NCBI RefSeq assembly: GCF_004296575.1
Contig: NZ_SAYT01000003.1
Coordinates: forward strand, 1 to 64,000
Direction: 5' to 3'
DNA: 64,000 nucleotides
Origin: Dyella amyloliquefaciens
Lineage (GTDB): Bacteria; Pseudomonadota; Gammaproteobacteria; Xanthomonadales; Rhodanobacteraceae
In this document: piece after piece, positions 45,983-60,319 of the stretch
Position numbering within the stretch: position 1 is the stretch's first letter
Layout of the letters: every line of letters starts with the position of its first letter
The notes under the pieces: generated by a model
Database searches by the model: none
Seen by the model: only the letters and a program-made list of their open reading frames with translations
Told to the model about the DNA's origin: nothing
Position numbers and translations under genes: made by a program

Positions 45983-46092
45983 GCTTGGCGTGCCCGAAGG
46001 CAGGTTCCGTAACGGACATGCCAGTGCTCGAAGCATGACCCGCCGTTTGAGTGGCAAACCGGCCCTCGCGACAGGCGATCGCAGGATTTCGC

Positions 46093-46121
46093 TTGTTCGC
46101 GCGGATACCCGCAGCTAAAAT
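46093..46121 (+). promoter_or_regulatory. Sigma-70 promoter ahead of the manganese riboswitch
   Basis: TTGTTC (46093-46098) and TAAAAT (46116-46121) are 17 bases apart; transcription would start near 46128, just before the aptamer. Confidence 0.65.
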
Positions 46122-46130
46122 AACCTTGTT

Positions 46131-46318
46131 GTCATTGGGGAGTAGCCATCCTCACCCCACGCAGCCCCGATTGGGCTGCATATCCCAGAGGAATCCGCGT
46201 CAACAGACTTGAAGCTCAGGCTTCATGGCGTGGATGGTGAACGACACTTTCGGTGTCGGCAGCCCGGCGAGACCTTTGGCCGCGACGCGCTCACCTTTGC
46301 CGGGCGAGCTCGCGTCGT
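46131..46318 (+). ncRNA. yybP-ykoY manganese riboswitch
   Basis: The leader contains the conserved words of the yybP-ykoY aptamer in order: TTGGGGAGTAGCC (46135-46147), GTCAACAGACTTG (46199-46211), CTTCATGGCGTGGATGG, and the late GGCGAGACCTTTGG (46266-46279). After it, CGACGCG (46283-46289) and CGCGTCG (46311-46317) can form the expression-platform hairpin, 44 bp before the ATG at 46361. This class senses Mn(II) and turns on exporters such as MntP and Alx. Short frames inside the leader are artefacts of the structured RNA. Confidence 0.92.
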
Positions 46319-46360
46319 CGAGCCAATGGTTTTCCGCTCGCCCGGCCCTTGGAAGAAAAC

Positions 46361-47368
46361 ATGCTTACCGCGTTGTTGTTCCTGCTATCGGCTGGTGCGA
46401 TCTATCTCGCCTGCGAGTACTTCGTGAACGGCGTGGAGTGGTTCGGCCAGAAGCTCAACCTGGGCGCTACCGCCACGGGCACGATCCTCGCTGCATTCGG
46501 CACGGCGCTGCCGGAAAGTGCGGTCACCTTCGTGGCCGTGATTCTCGGCAAGACGCCCGAGCAGAAAGATATCGGCGTCGGCGCAGCGCTGGGTGGCCCG
46601 TTGGTGCTGGCCACCATTGCCTACACCGTGGTGGGCGTGGCGCTGTGGATGAACCGACGGCGGTTGCAGCGCGCCGACAACCTGGTCCGTGTCGAACACG
46701 GCCGGCTGGCGCGCGACCAGGCGTGGTTCCTCGCCATCTTCGTGGTGAAGTGCTCGCTGGGCCTGATCGCCTTTGCGTTCAAGCCGTGGCTGGGCGTGCT
46801 GTTTCTTTCGGCTTACGGCCTCTACGTCTGGCGTGAGCTGAAGAGCGACGACACGGCGCCTGAGGAAGAAATACTCGAGCCGCTCAAGCTGCAGCCGAAG
46901 GCGGCGAATCCATCGCTGTGGTGGGTATCCGCGCAGACCGTGCTGGCCCTGCTGGTGATCGCCATCGCCTCGCATACGTTCGTGAAGCAGATCGAAGCGA
47001 TCGGCGTGGCGCTGCAGTTGTCGCCGCATCTGGTCGCGCTGGTCCTGAGCCCGGTCGCTACCGAATTGCCGGAAACCATGAATGCGTTGATCTGGGTGCG
47101 CCAGGGCAAGGAACGCCTCGCGCTGGCCAACATCTCCGGCGCCATGATGATCCAGGCGACCATCCCGAGTTCGCTCGCGCTGTTCGCCACACCCTGGATG
47201 TTCGATGCGCCGTTGATGGTGGCCGGCGTGCTCACCGGCGTCGCCATCGTGTACCTGTGGTGGCTGTTTCGCCGCGGTCGCGTCGACGCGCGCTGGCTGG
47301 TGCCGGTGGGGCTGCTATACGGCGTATTCGCGGCATACATCGCCTGGCATTTCGGTAGCCAGGCCTGA
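46361..47368 (+). CDS. CaCA-family cation antiporter under Mn riboswitch control
   Basis: The ATG at 46361 follows GGAAG and gives 335 residues with about ten membrane helices. The two inverted alpha-repeats of the Na/Ca exchanger superfamily are present: AAFGTALPESAVTFVAVILG (about 43-62) and LVLSPVATELPETMNALIWV (about 228-247), each with the ion-binding Glu. This group is usually annotated as Na+/Ca2+ or H+/Ca2+ antiport (YrbG/ChaA-like). The upstream riboswitch implies that its physiological role here is export of manganese. Confidence 0.9.
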   Translation: MLTALLFLLSAGAIYLACEYFVNGVEWFGQKLNLGATATGTILAAFGTALPESAVTFVAVILGKTPEQKDIGVGAALGGPLVLATIAYTVVGVALWMNRRRLQRADNLVRVEHGRLARDQAWFLAIFVVKCSLGLIAFAFKPWLGVLFLSAYGLYVWRELKSDDTAPEEEILEPLKLQPKAANPSLWWVSAQTVLALLVIAIASHTFVKQIEAIGVALQLSPHLVALVLSPVATELPETMNALIWVRQGKERLALANISGAMMIQATIPSSLALFATPWMFDAPLMVAGVLTGVAIVYLWWLFRRGRVDARWLVPVGLLYGVFAAYIAWHFGSQA

Positions 47369-47501
47369 TCGATGTCCGAGGTTTCGGCTGTCGCCCTGAG
47401 TATCCATGGCGACAGCCGCGCAGGCCGGGAACGGCGTCAAGTCGTCTTGAGGCCGCCAAGTACGCCGTTCCCGGGCCGCTCGCCGAGGTCCGCGCTGCGC
47501 G

Positions 47502-48197
47502 TCAGTCCTTGTGCGAGGCGTTGCGATCGCGACCCGCGCCCAGCTTGCGGTCGAGCGAGCCGAACAGCTTCTTGAAGGCGCGGGAGAATTTGCCACGCTT
47601 GGTCTTGCGCAGCTTTTCCTCTTCGCTGGTGAGCCAGGCCACCTGGATCACGCGGCGCTCGCCCTCGTAGGGCAGGTGGCCGTGGAACGAGTTGTCGCAG
47701 CGCTTGAACACGGCGAATTCGCCGTACAGCGGCTTGAGCTCCGGCGCGACCATGTTGTCGATATTGTCGATGCTGCCAAGGAAGCGCAAGCAGCCGTCGC
47801 TGGTGTCCGGCCACAGGGTGTTGAGATAGAGCAGGGCCGTGGCGACCTTGGACTTGCTGTCGGTATGGATGGTGCCATGGCGCTTGTTGAGCAGTCGGCA
47901 CAAGGTGATCAGGGTGGGGTATCCGCCGAGATCGGCGATGCCCAGGCGCTCACCGATGGCGCTGGCGAACTCCGGCGAGCTGAGACGCTGCACCAGGGCA
48001 TTGACCGAAGGGCCGCAATCGCTGGCGTCGTAGGGGAAAAAGCCGGCGCTGGCGTACCGGGGGAAATCGCGCTCCAGGTCACCACGCGCCTCATCCGGAA
48101 GCTGGCCGTGCGCGATCATGAAGGGGAACGGGTCCAGCCGCACGTCTGTATCCGGTCGGTCGAGTCGGGAAGGATCGAGCAGTGCGGCTGTGTTCAT
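47502..48197 (-). CDS. 2-oxoglutarate/Fe(II)-dependent oxygenase-like protein
   Basis: The ATG at 48197 gives 231 residues. A jelly-roll oxygenase pattern is visible: HGTIHTDSKSKVATALLYLN with the His-x-Asp iron ligands (about 112-114 of the short form), then DNSFHGHLPYEGERRVIQVA with the distal His and the Arg that binds 2-oxoglutarate. A basic C-terminal tail (LRKTKRGKFSRAFKKLFGSL) follows. The substrate is unknown; relatives hydroxylate proteins or modify surface polysaccharides. It converges with the antiporter gene and is divergent from carA. Confidence 0.8.
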   Translation of the reverse strand: MNTAALLDPSRLDRPDTDVRLDPFPFMIAHGQLPDEARGDLERDFPRYASAGFFPYDASDCGPSVNALVQRLSSPEFASAIGERLGIADLGGYPTLITLCRLLNKRHGTIHTDSKSKVATALLYLNTLWPDTSDGCLRFLGSIDNIDNMVAPELKPLYGEFAVFKRCDNSFHGHLPYEGERRVIQVAWLTSEEEKLRKTKRGKFSRAFKKLFGSLDRKLGAGRDRNASHKD

Positions 48198-48349
48198 AAG
48201 GTCCGTCTGGGAGCGGGGCGTGGGTAGTGTAACGCTCGGGAGGCCGGCCGTTAGGCCTTTCGGCAGGTCACGGACCAGCTGTTTTGGGTGGACAGAAAGG
48301 GGTCTTGCACCTATCATTGCCACCCGCCCTGAAACGTTCCTCGACCAAG

Positions 48350-48382
48350 GTCCACAAGCTGCTTTTGCAGCGGCTTGCGGAC
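48350..48382 (+). promoter_or_regulatory. Leader hairpin just upstream of carA
   Basis: GTCC, CAAG and CTGC pair with GCAG, CTTG and GGAC around TTTT, making a long imperfect hairpin that ends 28 bp before the carA start. It could act in attenuation or shield the translation start. The 48198-48410 gap otherwise holds only the divergent promoters. Confidence 0.35.
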
Positions 48383-48410
48383 TTTGCTGCACCTAAAAGG
48401 CGGTCCTCCC

Positions 48411-49539
48411 ATGCCTATCCCTGCTCTGCTTGCCCTCGAAGACGGCAGCGTGTTCCACGGCCACGCCGTGGGCGCGACTGGTGAAACCGTCGGCGAGGTG
48501 GTTTTCAACACCGCCATGACCGGCTACCAGGAGATCCTCACCGATCCCTCGTACAGCCGGCAGCTCGTCACCCTGACGTATCCCCATATCGGCAACACCG
48601 GCGTTAACGTCGAGGACGAAGAGTCCGACACCGTGCACGCCGCTGGCCTGATCGTGCGCGACGTGCCGCGTCGCGCCAGCAACTGGCGCAGCACCGAAAG
48701 CCTGCCCGATTACCTCAAGCGCCACGGCATCGTGGCCATCGCGGGCATCGACACCCGCCGCCTCACCCGCATCCTGCGCGACAAGGGCGCGCTGTCCGGC
48801 TGCATCGTTGCCGGAGAGACGGTGGATGCCGAAGCCGCATTGGCGAAGGCGCGTGCCTTCCCGGGCCTCAACGGCATGGACCTGGCCAAGGTGGTCAGCG
48901 TCGGTGAGTCGTACCAGTGGAACGAGGGCGTCTACGACCTCGACAAGACCGCGTTCAATCAGCCGTCCAAACGCTTCAAGGTCGTGGCCTACGACTTCGG
49001 CGTGAAGTACAACATCCTGCGCCTGCTGGCCGAGCAGGGCTGCGACATCACCGTGGTGCCTGCGCAGACGCCGGCCGCCGACGTGCTGGCGATGAAGCCC
49101 GACGGCGTGTTCCTCTCCAATGGCCCCGGCGATCCGGCGGCCTGCGACTACGCGGTGGAAGCCACGCGCCAGTTCCTGGAGGTGAAGATCCCGCTGTTCG
49201 GCATCTGCCTGGGCCACCAGATCATGGGCCTGGCCGTCGGTGCCAAGACGCTGAAAATGAAGTTCGGCCATCACGGCGCGAACCATCCGGTGAAGGACCA
49301 GGATGACGGCCGCGTGCTGATCACCTCGCAGAACCACGGCTTCGCCGTCGATCCGGCCACGCTGCCGGCCAACACGCGCGTCACCCACACCTCGCTGTTC
49401 GATGGTTCGCTGCAGGGCTTCGCGCTCACCGACCGTCCGGCCTTCTGCTTCCAGGGTCATCCGGAAGCCAGCCCCGGTCCGCACGACATCGGCTATCTGT
49501 TTGATCGTTTTGCCGCACTGATGCAGGAGGCCCGCACGA

Positions 49540-49547
<8 letters not shown>
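48411..49547 (+). CDS. carA: Carbamoyl-phosphate synthase small (glutaminase) subunit
   Basis: The ATG at 48411 gives 378 residues. The N-terminal CarA domain has [40 protein letters not shown] and [16 protein letters not shown]; the class I glutaminase has [13 protein letters not shown], the nucleophilic Cys in [14 protein letters not shown], and the His-Glu pair in [14 protein letters not shown]. It supplies ammonia to CarB for carbamoyl phosphate, used in pyrimidine and arginine synthesis. Its stop overlaps carB by 8 bp. Confidence 0.98.
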
Positions 49548-52763
<3,216 letters not shown>

Positions 52764-52767
<4 letters not shown>

Positions 52768-53243
52768 GTCGGGCGCCCATTACCAAGGCTGGTTCGGAGC
52801 GTCTGCGCAGTGAACTGGAAAGGCTGAAGTCCAGCGACCGGCCGCACATCATCGCGGCCATCGCCGAAGCGCGTGCGCACGGTGATCTGAAGGAGAACGC
52901 GGAGTACCACGCCGCGCGCGAGCAGCAGAGCTTCATCGAGGGGCGTATCGCTTCCCTGGAGGGGCTGCTGTCCACGGCGGAGGTGATCGACGTGAGCCGC
53001 CTCGGCGCGGGCAATCGCGTGGTGTTCGGCGCGACGGTGGATCTGGAGGATGAGGACAGCGGCGAAGCCGTGACCTACCAGATCGTTGGTGACCTGGAAG
53101 CCGACATCAAGCTGCGCCTGATTGCCGTATCCTCGCCGATCGCGCGTGCGCTGATCGGCAAGAGCGAAGGCGACAGCTTCGAGTTCACCGCACCGAACGG
53201 CGTGAAGCACTACGAGATCACCGGCGTGCGTTACGTCGCCTGA
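52764..53243 (+). CDS. greA: Transcription elongation factor GreA
   Basis: This 159-residue protein has the N-terminal coiled coil with the acidic tip ([20 protein letters not shown], containing the D-x-x-E-N-A-E motif that enters the polymerase channel) and the C-terminal FKBP-like domain ([33 protein letters not shown]). It stimulates RNA cleavage in backtracked polymerase. It is coupled to carB by an ATGA overlap and followed by a strong terminator. Confidence 0.98.
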
Positions 53244-53266
53244 GAGCGGTTTTGCTCGAGGTGTGA

Positions 53267-53304
53267 AAACGAAGAAGGGCCGCGCAAGCGGCCCTTCTTC
53301 GTTT
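53267..53304 (+). terminator. Intrinsic terminator of carAB-greA
   Basis: AAACGAAGAAGGGCCGC (53267-53283) pairs perfectly with GCGGCCCTTCTTCGTTT (53288-53304) around GCAA. Confidence 0.92.
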
Positions 53305-53333
53305 GGTGATCGACGTATGGATCGCGATAAGCG

Positions 53334-53416
53334 TGTGGGAGCGCACCCTGTGCGCGACCGCAAGGCATCGTAGTCACGGCGCCAATCGGCGGTCGCGCAC
53401 AGGGTGCGCTCCTACA
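53334..53416. repeat. REP-like inverted pair (BIME-like)
   Basis: TGTGGGAGCGCACC-CTGTGCGCGACCGC at 53334-53361 faces its inverse at 53392-53416, whose outer end reads TGTAGGAGC on the minus strand. The 30 bases between form the loop. The inner GCGCACCCTGTGCGC core is the same as at 38.0 and 55.0 kb. Confidence 0.92.
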
Positions 53417-53444
53417 AGAGCCCATCTGCTTTTGCACGCAACAA

Positions 53445-53470
53445 AAAAGGGCCGCTTTCGCGGCCCTTTT
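53445..53470 (-). terminator. Intrinsic terminator of rpmJ
   Basis: AAAAGGGCCGC pairs with GCGGCCCTTTT around TTTC, 24 bp beyond the rpmJ stop on the minus strand; the run of A at 53443-53448 gives the U-tract. Confidence 0.85.
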
Positions 53471-53493
53471 CGTCGACTCATCGCAGCTAGAAA

Positions 53494-53619
53494 TTAGCGC
53501 TGACGAGCCTTGAAACGCGGGTTGCTCTTGCAGATCACGAACACCTTGCCGCGACGACGCACAACCTTGCAGTCACGGTGCCGCGCCTTGGCGGACTTCA
53601 AAGAGGAAAGCACCTTCAC
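53494..53619 (-). CDS. rpmJ: 50S ribosomal protein L36, zinc-free (C-minus/YkgO) form
   Basis: A GTG at 53619, eight bases after AGGAG, encodes 41 residues: [20 protein letters not shown], then [21 protein letters not shown]. It aligns with L36 type B, also called YkgO. Only two of the four zinc ligands of the canonical protein are kept (Cys17 and Cys30); the first Cys and the His are missing. Such C-minus forms work without zinc and in other bacteria replace the zinc form under zinc starvation. It is monocistronic with its own terminator. The main ribosomal operon copy, if any, lies outside the window. Confidence 0.95.
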   Translation of the reverse strand: MKVLSSLKSAKARHRDCKVVRRRGKVFVICKSNPRFKARQR

Positions 53620-53777
53620 GGCCAGCTCCTGAAACTATCGAAATGAAAAAGACAAGACAGAAATGGTAAACAATTTGCCGACTTGGCACAAGTCCTTGGG
53701 CCGAAGGGCAAAAAACGGACGATTTGAACCGGGTTGGCGCCCGGAGGCCTGCACTGTTTAGGTGACAGGCAACGTAT

Positions 53778-54674
53778 TTACTCCGGCTCGGTCATCGCAC
53801 TAAGGAAGCGTCGTACCACCGGCGAAGGGTCGTCGACCCTGCTTGCGAGGGCCAGCAGCATATACGCATCCGGATCCTCCAGTCGCAGGTAACTGACGCC
53901 GGGAAGGCTCACCGAGCGCATCGAGGCAGGCACCAGGGCCAGACCCATGCCGGCGGCCACCAGCACCAGCAGGCCGTTGATCTGCTGGGCATGCTGGCGG
54001 ATCTGCGGGTGGAAATTGGCCTTGGCGGCGATCTGGGCCAGGCGGTCGTACAGGGTGGCCGCCAGTTCGCGAGGCTGGACGACGAAGGCCTCCATGGCTG
54101 CCTCACGCAGCCAGATGCTCTCCCGGGCTGCCAGGGGGTGGTTCGACGGCAGTGCGAGCAACAGGGGTTCGCGATCGATGACGTCCAGCCGCAGGTGGCG
54201 CGCCATGCCGGGGTGTTCGGGTTCGTCGCGGACGAAGCCCACGTCCAGCTCGCCTGCCATCAGGGCGGCGTACTGCTGCTCGGTGTACATCTCGCTGAGG
54301 ATCAGGCGCACCTGTGGGGCGAAGCTGCGGTAGCGCAGCAGGGTCTGGGGCAGGGCGGGGTGGAACGTCACCGACACCGTATAGGCCAGCCGCAGCTTGC
54401 CGCTGAAGCCGGTGGCGGCATCGGCCATCTGCGCGCGGGCCTCTTCGGCTTTGTCGAGGATCTGGCGGGCCTGTTCCAGAAACAGTTTGCCCGGTTCCGT
54501 CAGGGAGACGTTGCGCTTGTTCCGCTCGAGCAAGCGGACCCCAAGGTCGTTCTCAAGTGACTGTATCTGCTGGGAAAGTGGGGGCTGGGAGATGTATAGC
54601 CGCTGGGCCGCCCGAGTGAAGCTCAGTTCCTCGGCGACCGTTACAAAGTAACGAAGCTGACGGAAGTCGAACAT
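53778..54674 (-). CDS. LysR-family transcriptional regulator
   Basis: This 298-residue protein has an HTH at 1-60 (FDFRQLRYFVTVAEELSFTR, AAQRLYISQPPLSQQIQSLE) of the BenM/CatM/CbbR-like subclass, and an effector domain starting near GKLRLAYTVSVTFHP. The start is preceded by AAAGG. It faces a 369-bp region rich in hairpins; beyond it lies fadH on the same strand. The target is unknown; BenM-like regulators usually control aromatic degradation or related transport. Confidence 0.93.
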   Translation of the reverse strand: MFDFRQLRYFVTVAEELSFTRAAQRLYISQPPLSQQIQSLENDLGVRLLERNKRNVSLTEPGKLFLEQARQILDKAEEARAQMADAATGFSGKLRLAYTVSVTFHPALPQTLLRYRSFAPQVRLILSEMYTEQQYAALMAGELDVGFVRDEPEHPGMARHLRLDVIDREPLLLALPSNHPLAARESIWLREAAMEAFVVQPRELAATLYDRLAQIAAKANFHPQIRQHAQQINGLLVLVAAGMGLALVPASMRSVSLPGVSYLRLEDPDAYMLLALASRVDDPSPVVRRFLSAMTEPE

Positions 54675-54944
54675 AAGAGGCCTTTAATATGCTTTTCGTA
54701 TAAGTAAGGGCCTAAATATATATTTGTTTCTATAACGGGTCGATCATAAGATTGCATCCGTCCCGCCACCGTCCCCTCCCCCCAGGTGGCGGCGACCCTC
54801 GCCCCGCTGCGACGCTATCCCCGCGATATCTGGTCTTCCTCCCCCCTGACCCATATCGACGCGTCGCCCAGCGGGGCGCTTTCTTTTCAAAGCACGACGC
54901 CCGGCCATTGAGCCGGGCGTCGTCGTTTGGGCGGTCCTTTTTCC
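54675..54944. other. LysR upstream region with hairpins, no gene
   Basis: The AT-rich part near 54680-54740 probably holds the LysR promoter. A perfect 12-bp stem (ACGACGCCCGGC at 54894-54905 with GCCGGGCGTCGT at 54912-54923) could end transcription from fadH. A smaller CGCCC/GGGCG stem followed by CTTTCTTTT lies near 54866-54884. The 54760-54840 stretch is C-rich on this strand, with no protein-like frame. Confidence 0.5.
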
Positions 54945-55024
54945 TGTGGGGGCGCACCCTGTGCGCGACTGCCGGACGGAGGAGGGGCCTCGGGCTCCGC
55001 GGTCGCGCACAGGGTGCGCTCCCA
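54945..55024. repeat. REP-like inverted pair downstream of fadH
   Basis: TGTGGGGGCGCACC-CTGTGCGCGACTGC at 54945-54972 faces its inverse at 55002-55024. Same core as the pairs at 38.0 and 53.3 kb, with one base change in the head. It lies 19 bp beyond the fadH stop. Confidence 0.9.
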
Positions 55025-55043
55025 CTGGGACAGGGCTATCGCC

Positions 55044-57074
<2,031 letters not shown>

Positions 57075-57347
57075 TCAAACGATCGTATGAATGTGCCTGC
57101 TGGGGGCGTTTGAAAGCAAGGGGTTCCGACTTCAACCAGCGCGGCAGGGGCTCGCCATCATCCCGGCGCGACAAGCCGGAAGTCTCCCTGGCGGCCTCCC
57201 GAAAGAGGCAGGTACGTCGCTACACGCCGCAACTTTCAGTCGCAGCGTGGAAGCAAAATCGTGGTGCCCGGCTATCGTCGGGTCGGCGTTCGGGGAGCTT
57301 GGGCTAGGGGTGGGTTCGAGCTTTTGAGCCCAGGCCGAGAGGGGTGC

Positions 57348-57605
57348 TCAGCTCAGCAGCTCTCGCACCAGGTCGATGTAACGCTGCATCGCCTCGTCTT
57401 CGGGGGTGTCTCGCAATTGCGCCCAGGCTTCGTATTTGGCGGTGCCAACGAAGTCGAAGAAGCCAGGCTGTTCGCTATGGACGTTGCCTTCCGAACCCTG
57501 CTTGTAGAGGGCGTAGAGCTTGAGCAGCGTGTCGTTGTCCGGCCGCTGGCCAAGCTGCTGGATGTCTTCGGCGGCTTGTTCGAATTCGCGGCGCAGATCG
57601 GTCAT
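57348..57605 (-). CDS. Acyl-CoA-binding protein
   Basis: The 85-residue protein (start at 57605) is a complete ACBP four-helix domain: REFEQAAEDIQQLGQRPDND, the ligand motif LKLYALYKQGSEGNV, and KYEAWAQLRDTPEDEAMQRY. It binds long-chain acyl-CoA esters in the cytoplasm. Bacterial ACBPs are scattered in distribution. Being on the same strand just upstream of fadH suggests handling of acyl-CoA during beta-oxidation. The ribosome binding site is weak. Confidence 0.93.
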   Translation of the reverse strand: MTDLRREFEQAAEDIQQLGQRPDNDTLLKLYALYKQGSEGNVHSEQPGFFDFVGTAKYEAWAQLRDTPEDEAMQRYIDLVRELLS

Positions 57606-57722
57606 GGTGTGGACGTGCATGGTTCTGACAGACGTAAGTAAGGGCAACTGGACAACCCGCGTTCCGTGCGAGGACCAACGCGATAGAATAAGCGTTTTCC
57701 TTCGCCGCTGTCAGGAGACCCC

Positions 57723-58403
57723 ATGAGCCCATCCACGACCGTCCCCGTGCTGACTATCGACGGACCCTCGGGATCGGGCAAGGGCACCATCAGCCGGCGG
57801 GTGGCCGAGACCCTGGGCTGGCGGCTGCTGGACTCCGGAGCGCTGTACCGCGCGGTGGGCTACGCCGCGGGCGCCGAAGGGCTGGACCTGTCCGACGTGG
57901 ACGCCATGACCCGGTGCGCCCAGACCACCAAGATCCGTTTCCATGCGGCCGCGGATGGAAGTGACACCCGGGTGCTGGTCAACGGTCACGATGCCACCGA
58001 CGAATTGCGCACCGAAACGGCCGGCGCAGCCGCCTCGGCGATCGCCTCGATTCCTTCGGTGCGTCAAGCACTTGTGGACATGCAGCTGGCGTTTCGCAAG
58101 AACCCTGGGCTGGTGGCTGACGGCCGCGACATGGGCACTGTGATCTTCCCGGATGCCCCGTTCAAGGTCTTCCTCACCGCCAGCGCCGCCGAACGGGCCA
58201 AAAGGCGCTATAAGCAGTTGAAGGAAAAGGGGCTGAGCGTTACACTTGCTACCCTTCAGCGCGAGATCGAAGCGCGTGACGCCCGCGATGCCTCGCGGAC
58301 AGTCGCGCCGCTCAAGCCGGCCGTGGATGCGGTTTTCATCGACACCACCGGCATGGGCATCGAGGACGTCGTGGCGAAAGTATTGGCTGTCGTGCGGCCC
58401 TGA
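57723..58403 (+). CDS. cmk: Cytidylate kinase
   Basis: The 226-residue kinase starts after AGGAG. It has the P-loop [19 protein letters not shown] (about residues 9-27), the NMP-binding segment [16 protein letters not shown], the CMP-specific insert region and [20 protein letters not shown] with the catalytic Arg/Asp. It phosphorylates CMP and dCMP. It precedes rpsA, the order conserved in most proteobacteria. Confidence 0.97.
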   Translation: MSPSTTVPVLTIDGPSGSGKGTISRRVAETLGWRLLDSGALYRAVGYAAGAEGLDLSDVDAMTRCAQTTKIRFHAAADGSDTRVLVNGHDATDELRTETAGAAASAIASIPSVRQALVDMQLAFRKNPGLVADGRDMGTVIFPDAPFKVFLTASAAERAKRRYKQLKEKGLSVTLATLQREIEARDARDASRTVAPLKPAVDAVFIDTTGMGIEDVVAKVLAVVRP

Positions 58404-58572
58404 AAGGGTTGCGGGCGGCTTTTGGTGCCCCTGGCTAAGCTGGGGGTGATTGGGTCAACGGTGACAAGGGAGCGATCCCGCGACACCCATAACCGGTGGG
58501 CCGACAGTCCGTGCGCCAGTCGATTTACGGCGTGCACAGGACCTAAGGCCTTTTATCATTTCTGGAATCAAC

Positions 58573-60246
58573 ATGACTGAAAGTTTTGCCGAACTGTTTG
58601 AACAGAGCCAACAGGCCATCTCCAAGCTGAAGCCGGGCGCGATCGTCACGGGCATCGTTGTGGAAATCCGCAACGACGTCGTCGTGATCAACGCTGGCCT
58701 GAAGAGCGAAGGCATCGTCCCGATCGAGCAATTCAAGGACGAGAGCGGAGAGCTGGAAGTGCAGGTGGGCGACGAGGTGAAGGTTGCCCTCGACGCGCTG
58801 GAAGACGGTTTCGGCGAGACCAAGCTCTCCCGTGAGAAAGCCAAGCGTTCCATGGTTTGGGACGACCTCGAGCAGGCCTTCGACAAGGAAGAGACCATCA
58901 CCGGCAAGATCTCCGGCAAGGTCAAGGGCGGCTTCACCGTCGACATCAAGGACGTCCGCGCATTCCTGCCGGGCTCGCTGGTCGACGTCCGTCCGGTCCG
59001 CGATCCGGTCTACCTGGAAGGCAAGGACCTCGAGTTCAAGATCATCAAGCTCGACCGCAAGCGCAACAACGTTGTGGTCAGCCGCCGCGCCGTCGTCGAG
59101 ACCGAGTTCTCCGAGGAGCGCGAGAAGCTGCTTGAGCGCCTGACCGAAGGCGCAGTGGTCAAGGGCACGGTCAAGAACCTCACCGACTACGGCGCGTTCG
59201 TGGATCTGGGCGGTATCGACGGCCTGCTGCACATCACCGACATGGCGTGGAAGCGCGTGCGTCATCCGTCCGAAGTCGTCAACGTCGGCGACGAGCTGGA
59301 CGTCCGCGTGCTGAAGTACGACCGCGAGCGCAACCGCGTGTCGCTGGGCCTCAAGCAGCTGGGTGACGATCCGTGGGTCGCCATCGCCCGCCGCTACCCG
59401 GTCGGCAGCCGCCTGTTCGGCAAGGTCTCCAACGTCACCGATTACGGTTGCTTCGTTGAGATCGAGCCGGGCGTGGAAGGCCTGGTCCACGTGTCCGAAA
59501 TGGACTGGACCAACAAGAACGTCAACCCGGCCAAGGTCGTGCAGGTTGGTGACGAGACCGAAGTGATGGTGCTGGACGTGGATGAAGAGCGTCGCCGCAT
59601 CTCGCTGGGTATCAAGCAGACCCGCTCGAACCCGTGGGAAGCTTTCGCAGCGATGCACAAGAAGAACGACAAGGTGTCCGGTCAGATCAAGTCGATCACC
59701 GACTTCGGCATCTTCATCGGTCTGGATGGCGGCATCGACGGCCTGGTCCACCTGTCCGACATCTCCTGGCAGGCTTCCGGCGAAGACCTCGTCCGCAACT
59801 TCAAGAAGGGCGACGAGATCGAAGCCGTGGTGCTGGCCGTGGATCCGGAGCGCGAGCGCATCTCCCTCGGCATCAAGCAGATGGAGCAGGATCCGTTCGG
59901 TCAGTTCATGGCCACCAATCCGCGCGGCACCATCGTCAATGGCACCGTGAAGGAAGTGGATGCCAAGGGCGCCGTGATCGATCTGGGCGAGGGCGTCGAG
60001 GGTTACCTGCGCGCCAACGACATCGCCAAGGAGCGCATCGACGATGCGACCCAGCACCTGAAGGTGGGCGACAAGGTCGAAGCCAAGTTCACCGGCATGG
60101 ACCGCAAGGGCCGCCAGCTGCAGCTGTCGATCCGCGCGAAGGACGAAGAAGAACTGCACGACGCCATGGCCGAGTACTCGAACGCCTCCGGCGGTACGAC
60201 GAAGCTCGGTGCGCTGCTCAAGGAGCAGCTCAACAAGGCTGACTAA
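58573..60246 (+). CDS. rpsA: 30S ribosomal protein S1
   Basis: The 557-residue protein holds six S1/OB repeats. The first two (from about residue 20) bind the ribosome. The last four have the RNA-binding pattern, e.g. [80 protein letters not shown]. It brings mRNAs with weak ribosome binding sites to the 30S subunit. Its own start lacks a strong Shine-Dalgarno, consistent with the known S1 autoregulation in E. coli. Followed by a hairpin. Confidence 0.98.
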   Translation: MTESFAELFEQSQQAISKLKPGAIVTGIVVEIRNDVVVINAGLKSEGIVPIEQFKDESGELEVQVGDEVKVALDALEDGFGETKLSREKAKRSMVWDDLEQAFDKEETITGKISGKVKGGFTVDIKDVRAFLPGSLVDVRPVRDPVYLEGKDLEFKIIKLDRKRNNVVVSRRAVVETEFSEEREKLLERLTEGAVVKGTVKNLTDYGAFVDLGGIDGLLHITDMAWKRVRHPSEVVNVGDELDVRVLKYDRERNRVSLGLKQLGDDPWVAIARRYPVGSRLFGKVSNVTDYGCFVEIEPGVEGLVHVSEMDWTNKNVNPAKVVQVGDETEVMVLDVDEERRRISLGIKQTRSNPWEAFAAMHKKNDKVSGQIKSITDFGIFIGLDGGIDGLVHLSDISWQASGEDLVRNFKKGDEIEAVVLAVDPERERISLGIKQMEQDPFGQFMATNPRGTIVNGTVKEVDAKGAVIDLGEGVEGYLRANDIAKERIDDATQHLKVGDKVEAKFTGMDRKGRQLQLSIRAKDEEELHDAMAEYSNASGGTTKLGALLKEQLNKAD

Positions 60247-60264
60247 GCAGTTGTAGAAGGAAGG

Positions 60265-60290
60265 GCGGGGCGGCCACTTGGCCGCCCCGC
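60265..60290 (+). terminator. GC-rich hairpin after rpsA
   Basis: GCGGGGCGGCC pairs with GGCCGCCCCGC around ACTT, followed only by TTGGTT. The short T-run suggests partial termination, letting some transcripts continue into ihfB. Confidence 0.75.
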
Positions 60291-60319
60291 TTGGTTCACG
60301 TCACGGACATTGGGGACCC

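Noticed and set aside
46209-46427. Short forward frame within the riboswitch leader
   Set aside because: It starts inside the aptamer and runs into the antiporter gene in another frame; the conserved RNA motifs explain the sequence.
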